Positions 1 to 7,646 of a DNA stretch of 64,000 bases are shown here, piece by piece. The translations under genes and the position numbers were made by a program. Origin of the DNA: JAAFIP01 sp031428975 (GTDB taxonomy: Bacteria; Pseudomonadota; Gammaproteobacteria; Burkholderiales; Burkholderiaceae_C); assembly GCA_031428975.1 (NCBI GenBank), contig JANOYR010000263.1, positions 1 to 64,000 of the forward strand, in the 5' to 3' direction. The notes beneath the pieces are model-generated. The model was not told the origin of the DNA. It worked only from the letters and a program-made list of their open reading frames with translations, and searched no databases. Each line of letters starts with the position of its first letter. Within the stretch, counting starts at the first letter, position 1.

Positions 1-74
1 CGAGGACGCTGCGGGTGGTGCCGAACTGGCTATACGACCGCGTATTCAGCCATATGCCGCGCAAGCCAAGATAA
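1..74 (+). CDS. C-terminal end of a probable short-chain dehydrogenase (partial)
   Basis: An open frame enters from the left edge and stops at TAA 72-74. It encodes 23 residues ending ...PNWLYDRVFSHMPRKPR. A basic tail with a Leu-Tyr-Asp-x-Val-Phe pattern is typical of the C-terminus of classical short-chain dehydrogenases/reductases, as far as I can judge from so little sequence. The catalytic Tyr-x-x-x-Lys and the NAD(P) glycine motif would lie outside the window. The gene is convergent with the hydrolase that ends at 131. Family assignment is tentative. Confidence 0.4.
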   Translation, partial: RTLRVVPNWLYDRVFSHMPRKPR

Positions 75-130
75 TTAAATTGAGTGATGACGATAATGCA
101 ATTACCCCGCCGCGAATTGAATTTTTTGCT

Positions 131-793
131 TTACGAATGGCTGGGCGTTGAATCGCTCACCACGCGCGCGCGCTTCGGGTCGATGGTGGGAGAGGCGGGC
201 GCTGTGCAGCTAAGGTAGGAGCGCGGTATGCGGGCCACGCGCTGCGCGTCAAAGTGCAGGGCATCGGTATAGGGGGTGGCGGGCTGGGGCGTCATGCGCC
301 GCTGCACCCACGCAGCATCGGCATCCGACAGCCCCCAGACGCTGGCTTTGGGTGCTGATATGGCGTAGTGCGGGTGGCTGGCAGCATCGGCCAATCGCCC
401 AGAGCGCACCGCCGCACTGTGGGCGCTGCCCCAGGACTCGCCCACCTCGGGCACCACCGCGTCAAGGTAGCACATATGGCGGATGCGCTGGCCCGGCAGC
501 TTGGTATCTATCTGGTCAGCCACGCCCGTGCCCACCATGCCGCCATAGCTGTGAACGACCAATACAAAATCGTCCAGCTCCTGCGCCTGTATCAGGCCCA
601 GCACGTCGTCGATATGCGTTTGCAGCGTGATGCCTTTCCCCAAAAGCGGCAGCAAGTGGGCGCGCTCACCCACGCCCGTGAGCGTGATGGCGTGCGTGGC
701 GTGGCCGGCAGCTTGCAATAGCGGCGTCACGCGCTCCCAGCACCAAGCGCCATGCCAGGCGCCGTGAACGAGTACAAAAGCTGGTTTTTTCAT
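131..793 (-). CDS. alpha/beta hydrolase, C-terminally truncated
   Basis: The 220-residue product begins with the FVLVHGAWHGAWCW oxyanion-hole segment of the salicylate-esterase/pyrethroid-hydrolase branch of alpha/beta hydrolases. It carries the nucleophile elbow VVHSYGGM near residue 80. The family alignment is good up to RIPRSYLSCTAPASPTIDPKRARVV. The expected final stretch, which holds the catalytic His in a G-H-D/C-x-M context, is absent: the frame ends in an unrelated SDSTPSHS tail, and no matching His segment is seen in the other frames downstream. The enzyme is therefore probably non-functional or altered. It sits 10 bases after the CoA-transferase gene on the same strand, so the two are likely co-transcribed. 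Substrate unknown. Confidence 0.7.
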   Translation of the reverse strand: MKKPAFVLVHGAWHGAWCWERVTPLLQAAGHATHAITLTGVGERAHLLPLLGKGITLQTHIDDVLGLIQAQELDDFVLVVHSYGGMVGTGVADQIDTKLPGQRIRHMCYLDAVVPEVGESWGSAHSAAVRSGRLADAASHPHYAISAPKASVWGLSDADAAWVQRRMTPQPATPYTDALHFDAQRVARIPRSYLSCTAPASPTIDPKRARVVSDSTPSHS

Positions 794-803
794 ATATTTA
801 CAG

Positions 804-2063
804 TTAAATAGCCTGATGTCTGCGTAATATGGTCATATCATGCTCTGATTTTGAGAGTATGCTGCGCAGCACTTCATCGGTGTGCTGGCCTAGGAGCGGT
901 GGCGCTATGTCGTTGCGCACCGGTGTGGCCGACATTTTGATGGGGCTGCTGACCAAGGCCACATCGGCATTGCGCGGGTGCTGCCAGTGGGTAACCATGC
1001 CGCGCGCGGCAATATGGGGGTCGGCAAATACTTCGGCCAAATTGTTGATTGCGCCGCAAGGCACTTTGGCCGCTTCCAGCGCGGCCAGCCAGTCGGCTTT
1101 GCTGCGCGTGCGCATCAAGGCTTCCAGCATGGGCACCAGCACATCGCGGTGGCGCACACGGGCTTGGTTTTTGGCAAAGCGCTCGTCTGTGGCGATTTCG
1201 GGGTGGCCAGCCACGGCGCAAAACTTGGCAAACTGGCCATCATTGCCCACCGCCAAAATCATGTGGTCTTTGTCCCCTGCTGCGCCAGGCGCGGTTTCAA
1301 ACACTTGGTAGGGCACAATGTTTTGGTGCGCATTGCCCGCGCGGCCGGGCACTTTGCCGGTTTTTTGGCCGCTCACCAAGTAATTGGCCCCCAAATTGGC
1401 CAACATAGCCACCTGCGTGTCAAGCAGCGCCATGTCAATATGCTGCCCCTGCCCTGTGCGCTCGGCGTGGCGCAGCGCGGCCAAAATACTGGTGGTGGCA
1501 TACATGCCGGTGAACAAATCGGCCACGGCCACGCCCACTTTTTGCGGGTTGCCGCCCAAATCGTCGCGCTCGCCCGTAACACTCATCAGCCCGCCCATGC
1601 CCTGAATTGCATAGTCGTAGCCTGCACGGTCTTTATAAGGCCCGGTTTGGCCAAATCCTGTGATGCTGCAATACACCAAACTGGGCTTGATCGCGATCAA
1701 AGCAGCAAAATCGAGCCCATAGCGCGCCATGTCGCCCACTTTGAAGTTTTCTACAAATATGTCGCAGTGCAGCACCAGCTCGCGGATCAAGGCTTGGCCT
1801 TCGGGCAAGGCAATGTCGCAGGTCACAGAACGCTTGTTGCGGTTAGTGCCCAAATAATAGGCCGCATCAGATGTGTCCTGTCCCGCGTCGTCGGCTAAAA
1901 ACGGCGGCCCCCAGCCGCGCGTGTCGTCCCCGCCCAGGCCGTCCTTCATGGGACGCTCAATTTTGACCACGTCCGCGCCCAAGTCAGCCAAGGTTTGCGT
2001 ACACCAAGGGCCTGCCAGCACGCGCGAGAGGTCTAAAACACGGATTCCGTCTAATGCATTCAT
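804..2063 (-). CDS. CaiB/BaiF family (class III) CoA-transferase
   Basis: The 419-residue protein opens with LDGIRVLDLSRVLAGPWCTQTLADLGADVVKIERP, the signature start of class III CoA-transferases, which move CoA between carboxylic acids through an aspartyl-CoA intermediate. Asp150, in the GYD segment just before IQGMGGLMSVTG, aligns with the catalytic aspartate of formyl-CoA transferase. The length is normal and the fold appears complete. Succinyl-CoA:dicarboxylate (glutarate-type) activity is one possibility, because many betaproteobacterial homologues carry that label, but the sequence does not fix the substrate. It is followed by the truncated hydrolase and preceded on the same strand by cydB, 42 bases away. 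Confidence 0.88.
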   Translation of the reverse strand: MNALDGIRVLDLSRVLAGPWCTQTLADLGADVVKIERPMKDGLGGDDTRGWGPPFLADDAGQDTSDAAYYLGTNRNKRSVTCDIALPEGQALIRELVLHCDIFVENFKVGDMARYGLDFAALIAIKPSLVYCSITGFGQTGPYKDRAGYDYAIQGMGGLMSVTGERDDLGGNPQKVGVAVADLFTGMYATTSILAALRHAERTGQGQHIDMALLDTQVAMLANLGANYLVSGQKTGKVPGRAGNAHQNIVPYQVFETAPGAAGDKDHMILAVGNDGQFAKFCAVAGHPEIATDERFAKNQARVRHRDVLVPMLEALMRTRSKADWLAALEAAKVPCGAINNLAEVFADPHIAARGMVTHWQHPRNADVALVSSPIKMSATPVRNDIAPPLLGQHTDEVLRSILSKSEHDMTILRRHQAI

Positions 2064-2105
2064 AACGCTATTATCCGTCGCAATGCAGCAGGCTTGGGCA
2101 GGCTG

Positions 2106-3134
2106 CTAGGAAGCGCTATAGCTCAGTGCACGGGCTTTGCCGCTAAACACACGGTAACTGAATATGGTGTAGCCAATGATCACTGGCAATACGATTGCCG
2201 CACCGATGAAGATAATCTTGAGCGCCGCTGGATCGCTTGCTGCTTGCCATGCGGTCAGTTGATTGACCACGAGGTAGGGAAACAGGCTGTAAGCGAGCCC
2301 GTAAAACGCAAGAACAAAGACGCCAACCACGCAGGCAAAGGGTATCCACTCGCCATAATTGTTGCCAAGTTGCAGGCGCACAGGTAAGCGCTTGAGACTA
2401 CGCCACATGATAAGAAACAAGCTTGCTGTAGTCAGCGGTACGGGAGCGAGCAACACCACATACGGCAGCGTGAACCATTTGTCAAAAATGGCGCTGCTTA
2501 CCCAAGGTGTAGCCAAGGAAACGGCAGCGATGCCACAGGCGGTGAACAGCAAAGCACCGCTGGCCCAGCGCACAGCCTGTATTTGCAAAGCGCCCTCCGT
2601 TTTCATGATGAGCCAACTAGCCCCCAATAAGCTGTAACCAGCAACCAAGCAGCCTGCAATTAACGCTGCAAATGCGTAGGCGGCATAGCTGTTTTCAAAC
2701 CCCAAAATATAGCGCCCAAGCATCCAGCCCTGAGACAGCGCCGCCAGCAAGGAGCCCGCATAAAAGGCCCGATTCCACAGGTGTTTGTGCAGGGCAGGCG
2801 CTTTGGCACGAAATTCAAAGGCTACTCCGCGCACCACCAAGCCTACCAGCATCAATGCCACAGGCAAATACAAAGCGCCCAAAATCACGCCATGCGCGGC
2901 GGGAAAGCAGGTAAGCAAGATGCCGATGCCTAAGACCAACCAAGTCTCGTTCGCATCCCAAAATGGGCCAATTGAACTGACCATCATGTCTTGGTCTTCG
3001 GCGTTGGCGCGGCGCAGCAAGATGCCTACGCCCAAATCGTAGCCATCGAGCACCACATAGGCAAGCATGGCCAATCCCATCACCCCCATAAAAATAACGG
3101 GTAACCAGTCGTTGAAAGTGTCAAGCGGGTGCAT
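2106..3134 (-). CDS. cydB: cytochrome bd-type ubiquinol oxidase subunit II
   Basis: Subunit II of the bd-type quinol oxidase, an inner-membrane terminal oxidase that reduces O2 to water without pumping protons. The protein is about 342 residues and highly hydrophobic with multiple membrane segments. It starts MHPLDTFNDWLPVIFMGVMGLAMLAYVVLDGYDLGVGIL, where the V-L-D-G-Y-D-L-G motif is diagnostic of CydB. The ATG at 3134 is chosen over an upstream in-frame start because AGGAG lies just before it. The gene overlaps the end of cydA by 14 bases, which suggests translational coupling. I see no small cydX/cydZ-type gene in the 42 bases after it. Confidence 0.95.
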   Translation of the reverse strand: MHPLDTFNDWLPVIFMGVMGLAMLAYVVLDGYDLGVGILLRRANAEDQDMMVSSIGPFWDANETWLVLGIGILLTCFPAAHGVILGALYLPVALMLVGLVVRGVAFEFRAKAPALHKHLWNRAFYAGSLLAALSQGWMLGRYILGFENSYAAYAFAALIAGCLVAGYSLLGASWLIMKTEGALQIQAVRWASGALLFTACGIAAVSLATPWVSSAIFDKWFTLPYVVLLAPVPLTTASLFLIMWRSLKRLPVRLQLGNNYGEWIPFACVVGVFVLAFYGLAYSLFPYLVVNQLTAWQAASDPAALKIIFIGAAIVLPVIIGYTIFSYRVFSGKARALSYSAS

Positions 3135-4464
3135 GGTTTGCTCCTGAGGCGGCTTTGCGGGCCAAGTAAAAAACGACATAAATGTAGGCCGCCAACAGCG
3201 CCACATACAAGGTCAAATACATGGCCAAGGTGCTGCCTAACATGAGGGTGGGAATCTTGGCGGCGGCTTGTGCGGTAGTCAACACACCATATACAAGGTA
3301 AGGCTGGCGTCCAATTTCTGTGACATACCAGCCCGCCAGTGTGGCAATCCAGCCTGCAAAAGTCATGGCGACGAACGCTCTGGCCAGCCAGATGCTGGGC
3401 GAGCCCTGTCGCCGCAGTTGCCATGTCCCCCACCATGCCAGAGCCAGCATCAAGAGCCCCACGCCAACCATCACGCGGAACGCCCAAAATACAGGGGCTA
3501 CTGGCGGAGCTTTCCCTTCAAAGGCATTAAGCCCTTTTACCTCACCGTCCATACTGTGGGTGAGATACAGACTTGCCAGTTTGGGTATCGCGATTTCCCA
3601 GCGGTTAGAGCGGGTAGCTTCATCGGGCCATGCAAACAACACCGCAGACACGCCGCGCTGGGTGGTCCATATGCCCTCCATGGCAGCGAGTTTGGCCGGC
3701 TGGCGGTGCAAGGTGTCCAGGCCGTGCAAATCACCGATAAAAATTTGCAAAGGCACCAGCACAGCGGCCATGGCCACACCCGTACGCAGAACGGCCACCA
3801 CCGCAGGCACGCGGTCGCCGCGCAACCAGCGGTAAGCACTGATGCCAGCCAAAACAAACGACACGGTGACAAAACAAGCCGTCATCATGTGGGCAAACTT
3901 GTAGGGAAACGAGGGGTTGAAGATAATGGCCCACCAATCAGTCGCGTAGGCCACCAGTGCGCCGCTGGCATCTGGGCGCATTTCAAAGCCTTGCGGCGTT
4001 TGCATCCAAGAATTGAGTGCCAAAATCCAAAACGCCGACATGCTCGTGCCAAAAGCCACTAAGAACGTGGCGATGGTGTGCACCCTGTCGCTGACCCGCT
4101 GGCGGCCAAACAGCATGATGCCTAAAAACGTGGCCTCTAAAAAGAATGCAGTGAGCACTTCGTAGGCCAGCAAAGGGCCTGCAATATTGCCCACGGTTTT
4201 CATAAAGCCCGGCCAATTGGTGCCAAACTGAAAGCTCATGGTGATGCCACTGACCACGCCCAAGGCAAAGGTCAGGGCAAAAAACTTCACCCAAAATGCA
4301 TAGGCATCCATCCATTTGGCATTCTGTGTGGCGTTAAAACGCAGCTTGAAAAACAACAACACCCATGCCAGCGCAATCGTGATGGTGGGAAACAAAATAT
4401 GAAAACTCATATTGGCCGCAAACTGGATGCGGTGCAAGATGAGGGGGTCAAACTCAGCGTTCAT
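3121..4464 (-). CDS. cydA: cytochrome bd-type ubiquinol oxidase subunit I (short Q-loop type)
   Basis: Haem-bearing subunit I of the bd oxidase. The start at 4464 follows GGAGG at good spacing; an in-frame TTG 12 bases upstream is less likely. The N-terminal haem ligand region reads LHRIQFAANMSFHILFPT, with His22 corresponding to the haem b595 ligand. The protein has about 447 residues, shorter than the Escherichia coli enzyme, which suggests the short Q-loop form also found in the cyanide-insensitive (CioA) group. The normally invariant GRQPW motif reads GRQPY here. The gene overlaps both the upstream regulator (11 bases) and cydB (14 bases), so regulator-cydA-cydB is one operon. Confidence 0.95.
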   Translation of the reverse strand: MNAEFDPLILHRIQFAANMSFHILFPTITIALAWVLLFFKLRFNATQNAKWMDAYAFWVKFFALTFALGVVSGITMSFQFGTNWPGFMKTVGNIAGPLLAYEVLTAFFLEATFLGIMLFGRQRVSDRVHTIATFLVAFGTSMSAFWILALNSWMQTPQGFEMRPDASGALVAYATDWWAIIFNPSFPYKFAHMMTACFVTVSFVLAGISAYRWLRGDRVPAVVAVLRTGVAMAAVLVPLQIFIGDLHGLDTLHRQPAKLAAMEGIWTTQRGVSAVLFAWPDEATRSNRWEIAIPKLASLYLTHSMDGEVKGLNAFEGKAPPVAPVFWAFRVMVGVGLLMLALAWWGTWQLRRQGSPSIWLARAFVAMTFAGWIATLAGWYVTEIGRQPYLVYGVLTTAQAAAKIPTLMLGSTLAMYLTLYVALLAAYIYVVFYLARKAASGANHAPA

Positions 4465-5011
4465 GTGGGCCTCCAAAACCTAGTTTTTCTTTCAATTCCA
4501 AAAATTTTTGTGCGGCAGCGCCGAGTTTCATCAGTTGGCGCAGAGTTTGCTCATCCAAACGCTGCACATCGGTGAGCCAATGGGTCACCAAGTCGATCAA
4601 TTCATGCATATCGCCCATGCGTTTTTGCGCGTGCGCATCGGGAGCGTTCTCGGGGGTTAGCAGTAATGCGTCTCGAAGCATGGACAGAGTGGGGTCGATC
4701 TCTCGCTTGCGCCGCTCGTCGGCCAGGGTGCGAAAGATGGCCCAAACATCATCGGGCGTGGAGAAATACTCCCGTCTGTCACCGGGTAGATGTTGCAAGC
4801 GCACCAAACGCCAAGCATCTAGCTCCTTGAGCCCCATGCTGACGTTGGAGCGCGAAAATGCCAATGCTTCAGCAATATCGTCGGCATTGAGCGGTTTTTC
4901 ACTGACAAAAAGCAATGCATAAATTTGTCCAACGGTTCGGTTAATGCCCCAGCGGCTGCCCATTTCACCGAAATGGAGCACAAAACTTTGCACGAGAGGT
5001 GTTAAATTCAT
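4454..5011 (-). CDS. GbsR/MarR-family transcriptional regulator of the bd oxidase operon
   Basis: The 185-residue protein contains a winged helix-turn-helix of the GbsR type: GQIYALLFVSEKPLNADDIAEALAFSRSNVSMGLKELDAWRLV, followed by a wing RLQHLPGDRREYFSTPDDVW and a C-terminal helical dimerisation part. The start ATG at 5011 is preceded by AAGGA. The gene is first in an operon with cydAB and overlaps cydA, so it most likely controls oxidase expression, in sense or as an autorepressor (inference). An inverted repeat directly upstream (5023-5044) is a candidate operator. The inducing signal is unknown; members of this family respond to small ligands or redox-related signals. Confidence 0.85.
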   Translation of the reverse strand: MNLTPLVQSFVLHFGEMGSRWGINRTVGQIYALLFVSEKPLNADDIAEALAFSRSNVSMGLKELDAWRLVRLQHLPGDRREYFSTPDDVWAIFRTLADERRKREIDPTLSMLRDALLLTPENAPDAHAQKRMGDMHELIDLVTHWLTDVQRLDEQTLRQLMKLGAAAQKFLELKEKLGFGGPHER

Positions 5012-5022
5012 GTAATTCCTTT

Positions 5023-5044
5023 AATTTCAGTAATTATAGAAATT
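5023..5044. promoter_or_regulatory. candidate operator upstream of the GbsR-type regulator
   Basis: AATTTC at 5023-5028 is repeated inverted as GAAATT at 5039-5044 with a 10-base AT-rich spacer. It lies 12 bases upstream of the regulator start, in the short divergent region between the cyd operon and the lipoprotein gene, where an autoregulator would bind. Binding is inferred from position only; AT-rich promoter DNA can produce such repeats by chance. Confidence 0.35.
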
Positions 5045-5105
5045 TAAAGAAATTCAGTCAAGTCCCCTTTAATACACCGTGTGTCGAACCCACGATAATC
5101 TAGCC

Positions 5106-5561
5106 ATGCAAAAGCACTTTTACCCTTTGCGACTAATGTTTGGCATCTTGTTGCTTTCGTTGATCGCCTGCACCCCCACCATGAATTGGCGCGAAGTGCG
5201 CTTTGACAACAGCCCGGTAGCGGCGCTGCTGCCTTGCAAACCGGACCGCGCCACGCGCAGTGTGGCGCTGGGCGGGGTGGCGCACGACATGGTGATGGCG
5301 GGTTGCGAGGCGGGCGGGGCGATGTTCACGGTGTCCTACATTGATGTGGGCGCTGGTGCAGACGCTAAAGCGGCACTAGAGCGCGCCATGAAAGACTGGA
5401 AAGCCGCCACCAAAACCGCACAGACGATTTACCAAATTCATGGCACGCAGCTGGTACAAGCCGCTGTATATGGCACACCCAATGCCGAACGCGATGGGCC
5501 TTCGGCGCTAAGTGCGCAGGCGGTGGAAACATTCTTTGGTGGTTTGTCCTTGCAGCGCTGA
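5106..5561 (+). CDS. putative lipoprotein of unknown function
   Basis: About 151 residues. The N-terminus MQKHFYPLRLMFGILLLSLIACTPT is a lipoprotein signal peptide with lipobox L-I-A-C, so the mature protein is expected to be lipidated in the cell envelope. The start at 5106 is preferred over an in-frame start at 5079 because it places the basic and hydrophobic segments correctly. The mature part begins MNWREVRFDNSPVAALLPCKPDRATRSV and contains two further cysteines. I recognise no domain for certain. It lies divergent from the cyd operon and upstream of an MFS gene; the repeat at 5567-5620 follows it directly. Confidence 0.7.
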   Translation: MQKHFYPLRLMFGILLLSLIACTPTMNWREVRFDNSPVAALLPCKPDRATRSVALGGVAHDMVMAGCEAGGAMFTVSYIDVGAGADAKAALERAMKDWKAATKTAQTIYQIHGTQLVQAAVYGTPNAERDGPSALSAQAVETFFGGLSLQR

Positions 5562-5566
5562 TATTT

Positions 5567-5620
5567 ACTATGATTTATATAGCACAATATGACGATTTGG
5601 CGGTGACAATGGCCAAAATA
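5567..5620 (+). repeat. dispersed hairpin repeat, copy A (intergenic)
   Basis: An AT-rich imperfect hairpin (CTATG-N-ATATAG region) is followed by the flank GACGATTTGGCGGTGACA and ATGGCCAAAA. The same order of core and flank occurs at 11145-11196 and, on the opposite strand, at 16918-16970 and 39721-39768. It sits a few bases after the lipoprotein stop codon and before the MFS start. A transcription-terminating role is possible; the family similarity is directly visible. Confidence 0.6.
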
Positions 5621-5637
5621 TCCTTACAATTGCTTGC

Positions 5638-6897
5638 ATGATTGATTCTGTACATCCTGCGCCACGCACAGGACTCTCCAAAAGCCTCGCTGTGCAAGTT
5701 TTCTTGGCTTTTGCAGCGGCTTACTTCCTGTCAGCCTTGGTGCGCGCCGTTACGGCCACTTTGTCGCCCGCCCTGAGCGCTGAGTTTGGGTTAAGTTCGG
5801 GTGATTTGGGTTTGTTGGCTGGGGGCTATTTTTTGGGTTTTGCGCTGACCCAGCTTCCACTGGGGTTTTGGCTTGACTCGCATGGCCCTAAAAAAGTCAT
5901 TTTGTGCTTTTTAAGCCTGGCGGTGGTGGGGTGCTTGGCGTTTAGTTGGGCCAGTAGTTTTTCGGGGCTACTGGCGGCGCGTGTGCTTTGCGGCATAGGA
6001 GTGAGTGCCTGTTTGATGGCCCCGCTCACGGCTTACCGCCGCTGGTTTGCCCTGCAAACGCAGCTGCGGGCGAACTCGTGGATGCTGATGACCGGTTCGC
6101 TGGGTATGTTGGCATCCACCCTGCCCGTGCAGTGGTTTGTGCCGCAATGGGGCTGGCGGGCACTGTTTGTTCTGCTGGCGGTGGCCATTGCGGCGGCGGC
6201 GGCGTTACTGGCATGGCGCTTGCCAGCATGGGAGCGTGCGCCTGCCAACACGCCTGAGTCGGCCAGCCTGTGGCAAATCTACCGCCACATTTTTTGCCAC
6301 CCGTATTTTGTGCGCCACTTGCCCATGGGCTTTTTTTGCTACGGCGGCTTGCTGGCTATGCAAACTCTGTGGGCGGGCCCTTGGTTGGTGCAGGTATCGG
6401 GCTATTCGCCCGCAGAGGCGGCGGCGGGCTTGTTTTGGCTTAATTTATGCATGCTATGCACGTTTTTCACATGGGGCTCCTTGAATCCATGGCTGGCTCG
6501 CCAAGGGCTGCATGCCGACTGGTTGATTGCGCGCGGCTTCCCACTGGGTTTGCTGGTGGTGGCGTTCATTTGCTGGGGCGGTGCTCAGGTGCAGTGGTGG
6601 GGCTGGGCTTTGTTTTGTATGGCCTACAGCTTCATGTCGCTGGCGCAGCCCGCAATTGGCATGGCTTTCCCCCCCGCACTGGCAGGCAGGGCGCTGTCGG
6701 CGTATAACTTGGTGATATTTTCGGGTGTGTTTGCGGTGCAATGGGGCATTGGATTGCTGATTGATCTTTTTAAAGCCCAGGGCTTAGTGACTGCGCAGGC
6801 TTTTAGCGCGGCTATGGCTGTGTTTGGGCTGTGTTGTGCCCTGTCCTATGCGTTTTACATGGTCCGGGGGAAGATTAGCCAAATATCGGTTGCATAA
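5638..6897 (+). CDS. MFS transporter
   Basis: A 419-residue integral membrane protein of the major facilitator superfamily with about twelve hydrophobic segments. The loop between helices 2 and 3 reads GFWLDSHGPKKVILCF, matching the G-x-x-x-D-R/S-x-G-x-K/R superfamily motif. A conserved R-V-L-C-G-I-G-V-S segment follows in helix 4. The substrate cannot be read from sequence. It is co-directional with the PTS genes that start 36 bases downstream, so partial co-transcription is possible. In relatives that I recall, gshB occupies the position upstream of this PTS relay; here it is replaced by this carrier. Confidence 0.85.
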   Translation: MIDSVHPAPRTGLSKSLAVQVFLAFAAAYFLSALVRAVTATLSPALSAEFGLSSGDLGLLAGGYFLGFALTQLPLGFWLDSHGPKKVILCFLSLAVVGCLAFSWASSFSGLLAARVLCGIGVSACLMAPLTAYRRWFALQTQLRANSWMLMTGSLGMLASTLPVQWFVPQWGWRALFVLLAVAIAAAAALLAWRLPAWERAPANTPESASLWQIYRHIFCHPYFVRHLPMGFFCYGGLLAMQTLWAGPWLVQVSGYSPAEAAAGLFWLNLCMLCTFFTWGSLNPWLARQGLHADWLIARGFPLGLLVVAFICWGGAQVQWWGWALFCMAYSFMSLAQPAIGMAFPPALAGRALSAYNLVIFSGVFAVQWGIGLLIDLFKAQGLVTAQAFSAAMAVFGLCCALSYAFYMVRGKISQISVA

Positions 6898-6933
6898 TTT
6901 GCCTTGTCGCCACCCTTGCCGCATTCTTAAACT

Positions 6934-7377
6934 GTGAATACCATTTTTATCATTGCCCATGCCCCGCTGGCCAGTGCCTTGCGCAGTTGTGCCTTGCATG
7001 TGTTTCCAGATTGCGGCAATGCCGTGTTGGCGCTGGATGTGTCGCCTAATGCCGCCCCCGAAGAAACGCTGGCCAGCGCCCGCATCATGCTGGAAATGGC
7101 GGGCAATGTCGACACGTTAATTCTTGCCGATATTTTTGGCGCTACGCCTTGCAATGTGGCCAAAATGCTTGCAAATGGCCTTAGCACACGCTTGGTGACA
7201 GGCGTGAACATGCCCATGCTGGTGCGTTGCATCAATTACCGTGCCGAACCTTTGGAGCTACTGGTCACCCGGGCGCTGGCAGGTGGTGCCCAAGGCGTGA
7301 TGCAAGTGTCGGTGACCGCCCCTCAAAACCAAATCCAAAAACCCCATGATCCAAACCAAAATCACCATCAGCAATAA
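6934..7377 (+). CDS. PTS mannose-type EIIA component
   Basis: A 147-residue soluble EIIA protein of the mannose/fructose PTS family. His9 in IFIIAHAPL is the phospho-acceptor. The fold continues with LILADIFGATPCNVAKML, typical of this family. The start is GTG at 6934. No EIIB, IIC or IID membrane permease is encoded nearby, so it probably works as a regulatory phosphate sink rather than in sugar uptake (inference from the established behaviour of incomplete PTS in betaproteobacteria). The C-terminal tail (residues after about 125) is Gln/Asn/His/Pro-rich and overlaps the HPr gene by 32 bases, so the end may be poorly conserved. Confidence 0.88.
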   Translation: MNTIFIIAHAPLASALRSCALHVFPDCGNAVLALDVSPNAAPEETLASARIMLEMAGNVDTLILADIFGATPCNVAKMLANGLSTRLVTGVNMPMLVRCINYRAEPLELLVTRALAGGAQGVMQVSVTAPQNQIQKPHDPNQNHHQQ

Positions 7378-7615
7378 GCTGGGGCTGCATGCCCGCGCGT
7401 CGGCCAAACTCACCAAATGCGCAGGCAGCTTCCCTTGCGAGGTGTGGATGGCGCGCGGCGAGCGCCGCGTGAATGCCAAATCGATCATGGGCGTGATGAT
7501 GCTGGCCGCTGGCATAGGGGTAGAGGTGCTGGTGGAGACCAGTGGAGAGCGTGAGCAGGAGGCGATGGATGCCCTCTTAGCGCTGATCAATGACAAATTC
7601 GGAGAGGGAGAATGA
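7346..7615 (+). CDS. ptsH: HPr phosphocarrier protein
   Basis: An 89-residue HPr. His15 in NKLGLHARASAKL is the residue phosphorylated by enzyme I. Ser46 in NAKSIMGVMML is the regulatory serine that HPr kinase modifies in species that have hprK. Length and motif spacing are standard. The gene overlaps the EIIA gene and is followed by enzyme I 31 bases downstream, giving the complete soluble relay EI-HPr-EIIA in one operon. Confidence 0.95.
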   Translation: MIQTKITISNKLGLHARASAKLTKCAGSFPCEVWMARGERRVNAKSIMGVMMLAAGIGVEVLVETSGEREQEAMDALLALINDKFGEGE

Positions 7616-7646
7616 GCGCAGCACACGTAGCGGGGAGCGTGGGGGC

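Noticed and set aside
978..1898. 306-codon open frame on the plus strand inside the CoA-transferase gene.
   Set aside because: His/Ala/Gly-rich shadow without homology; the minus-strand CoA-transferase is complete.
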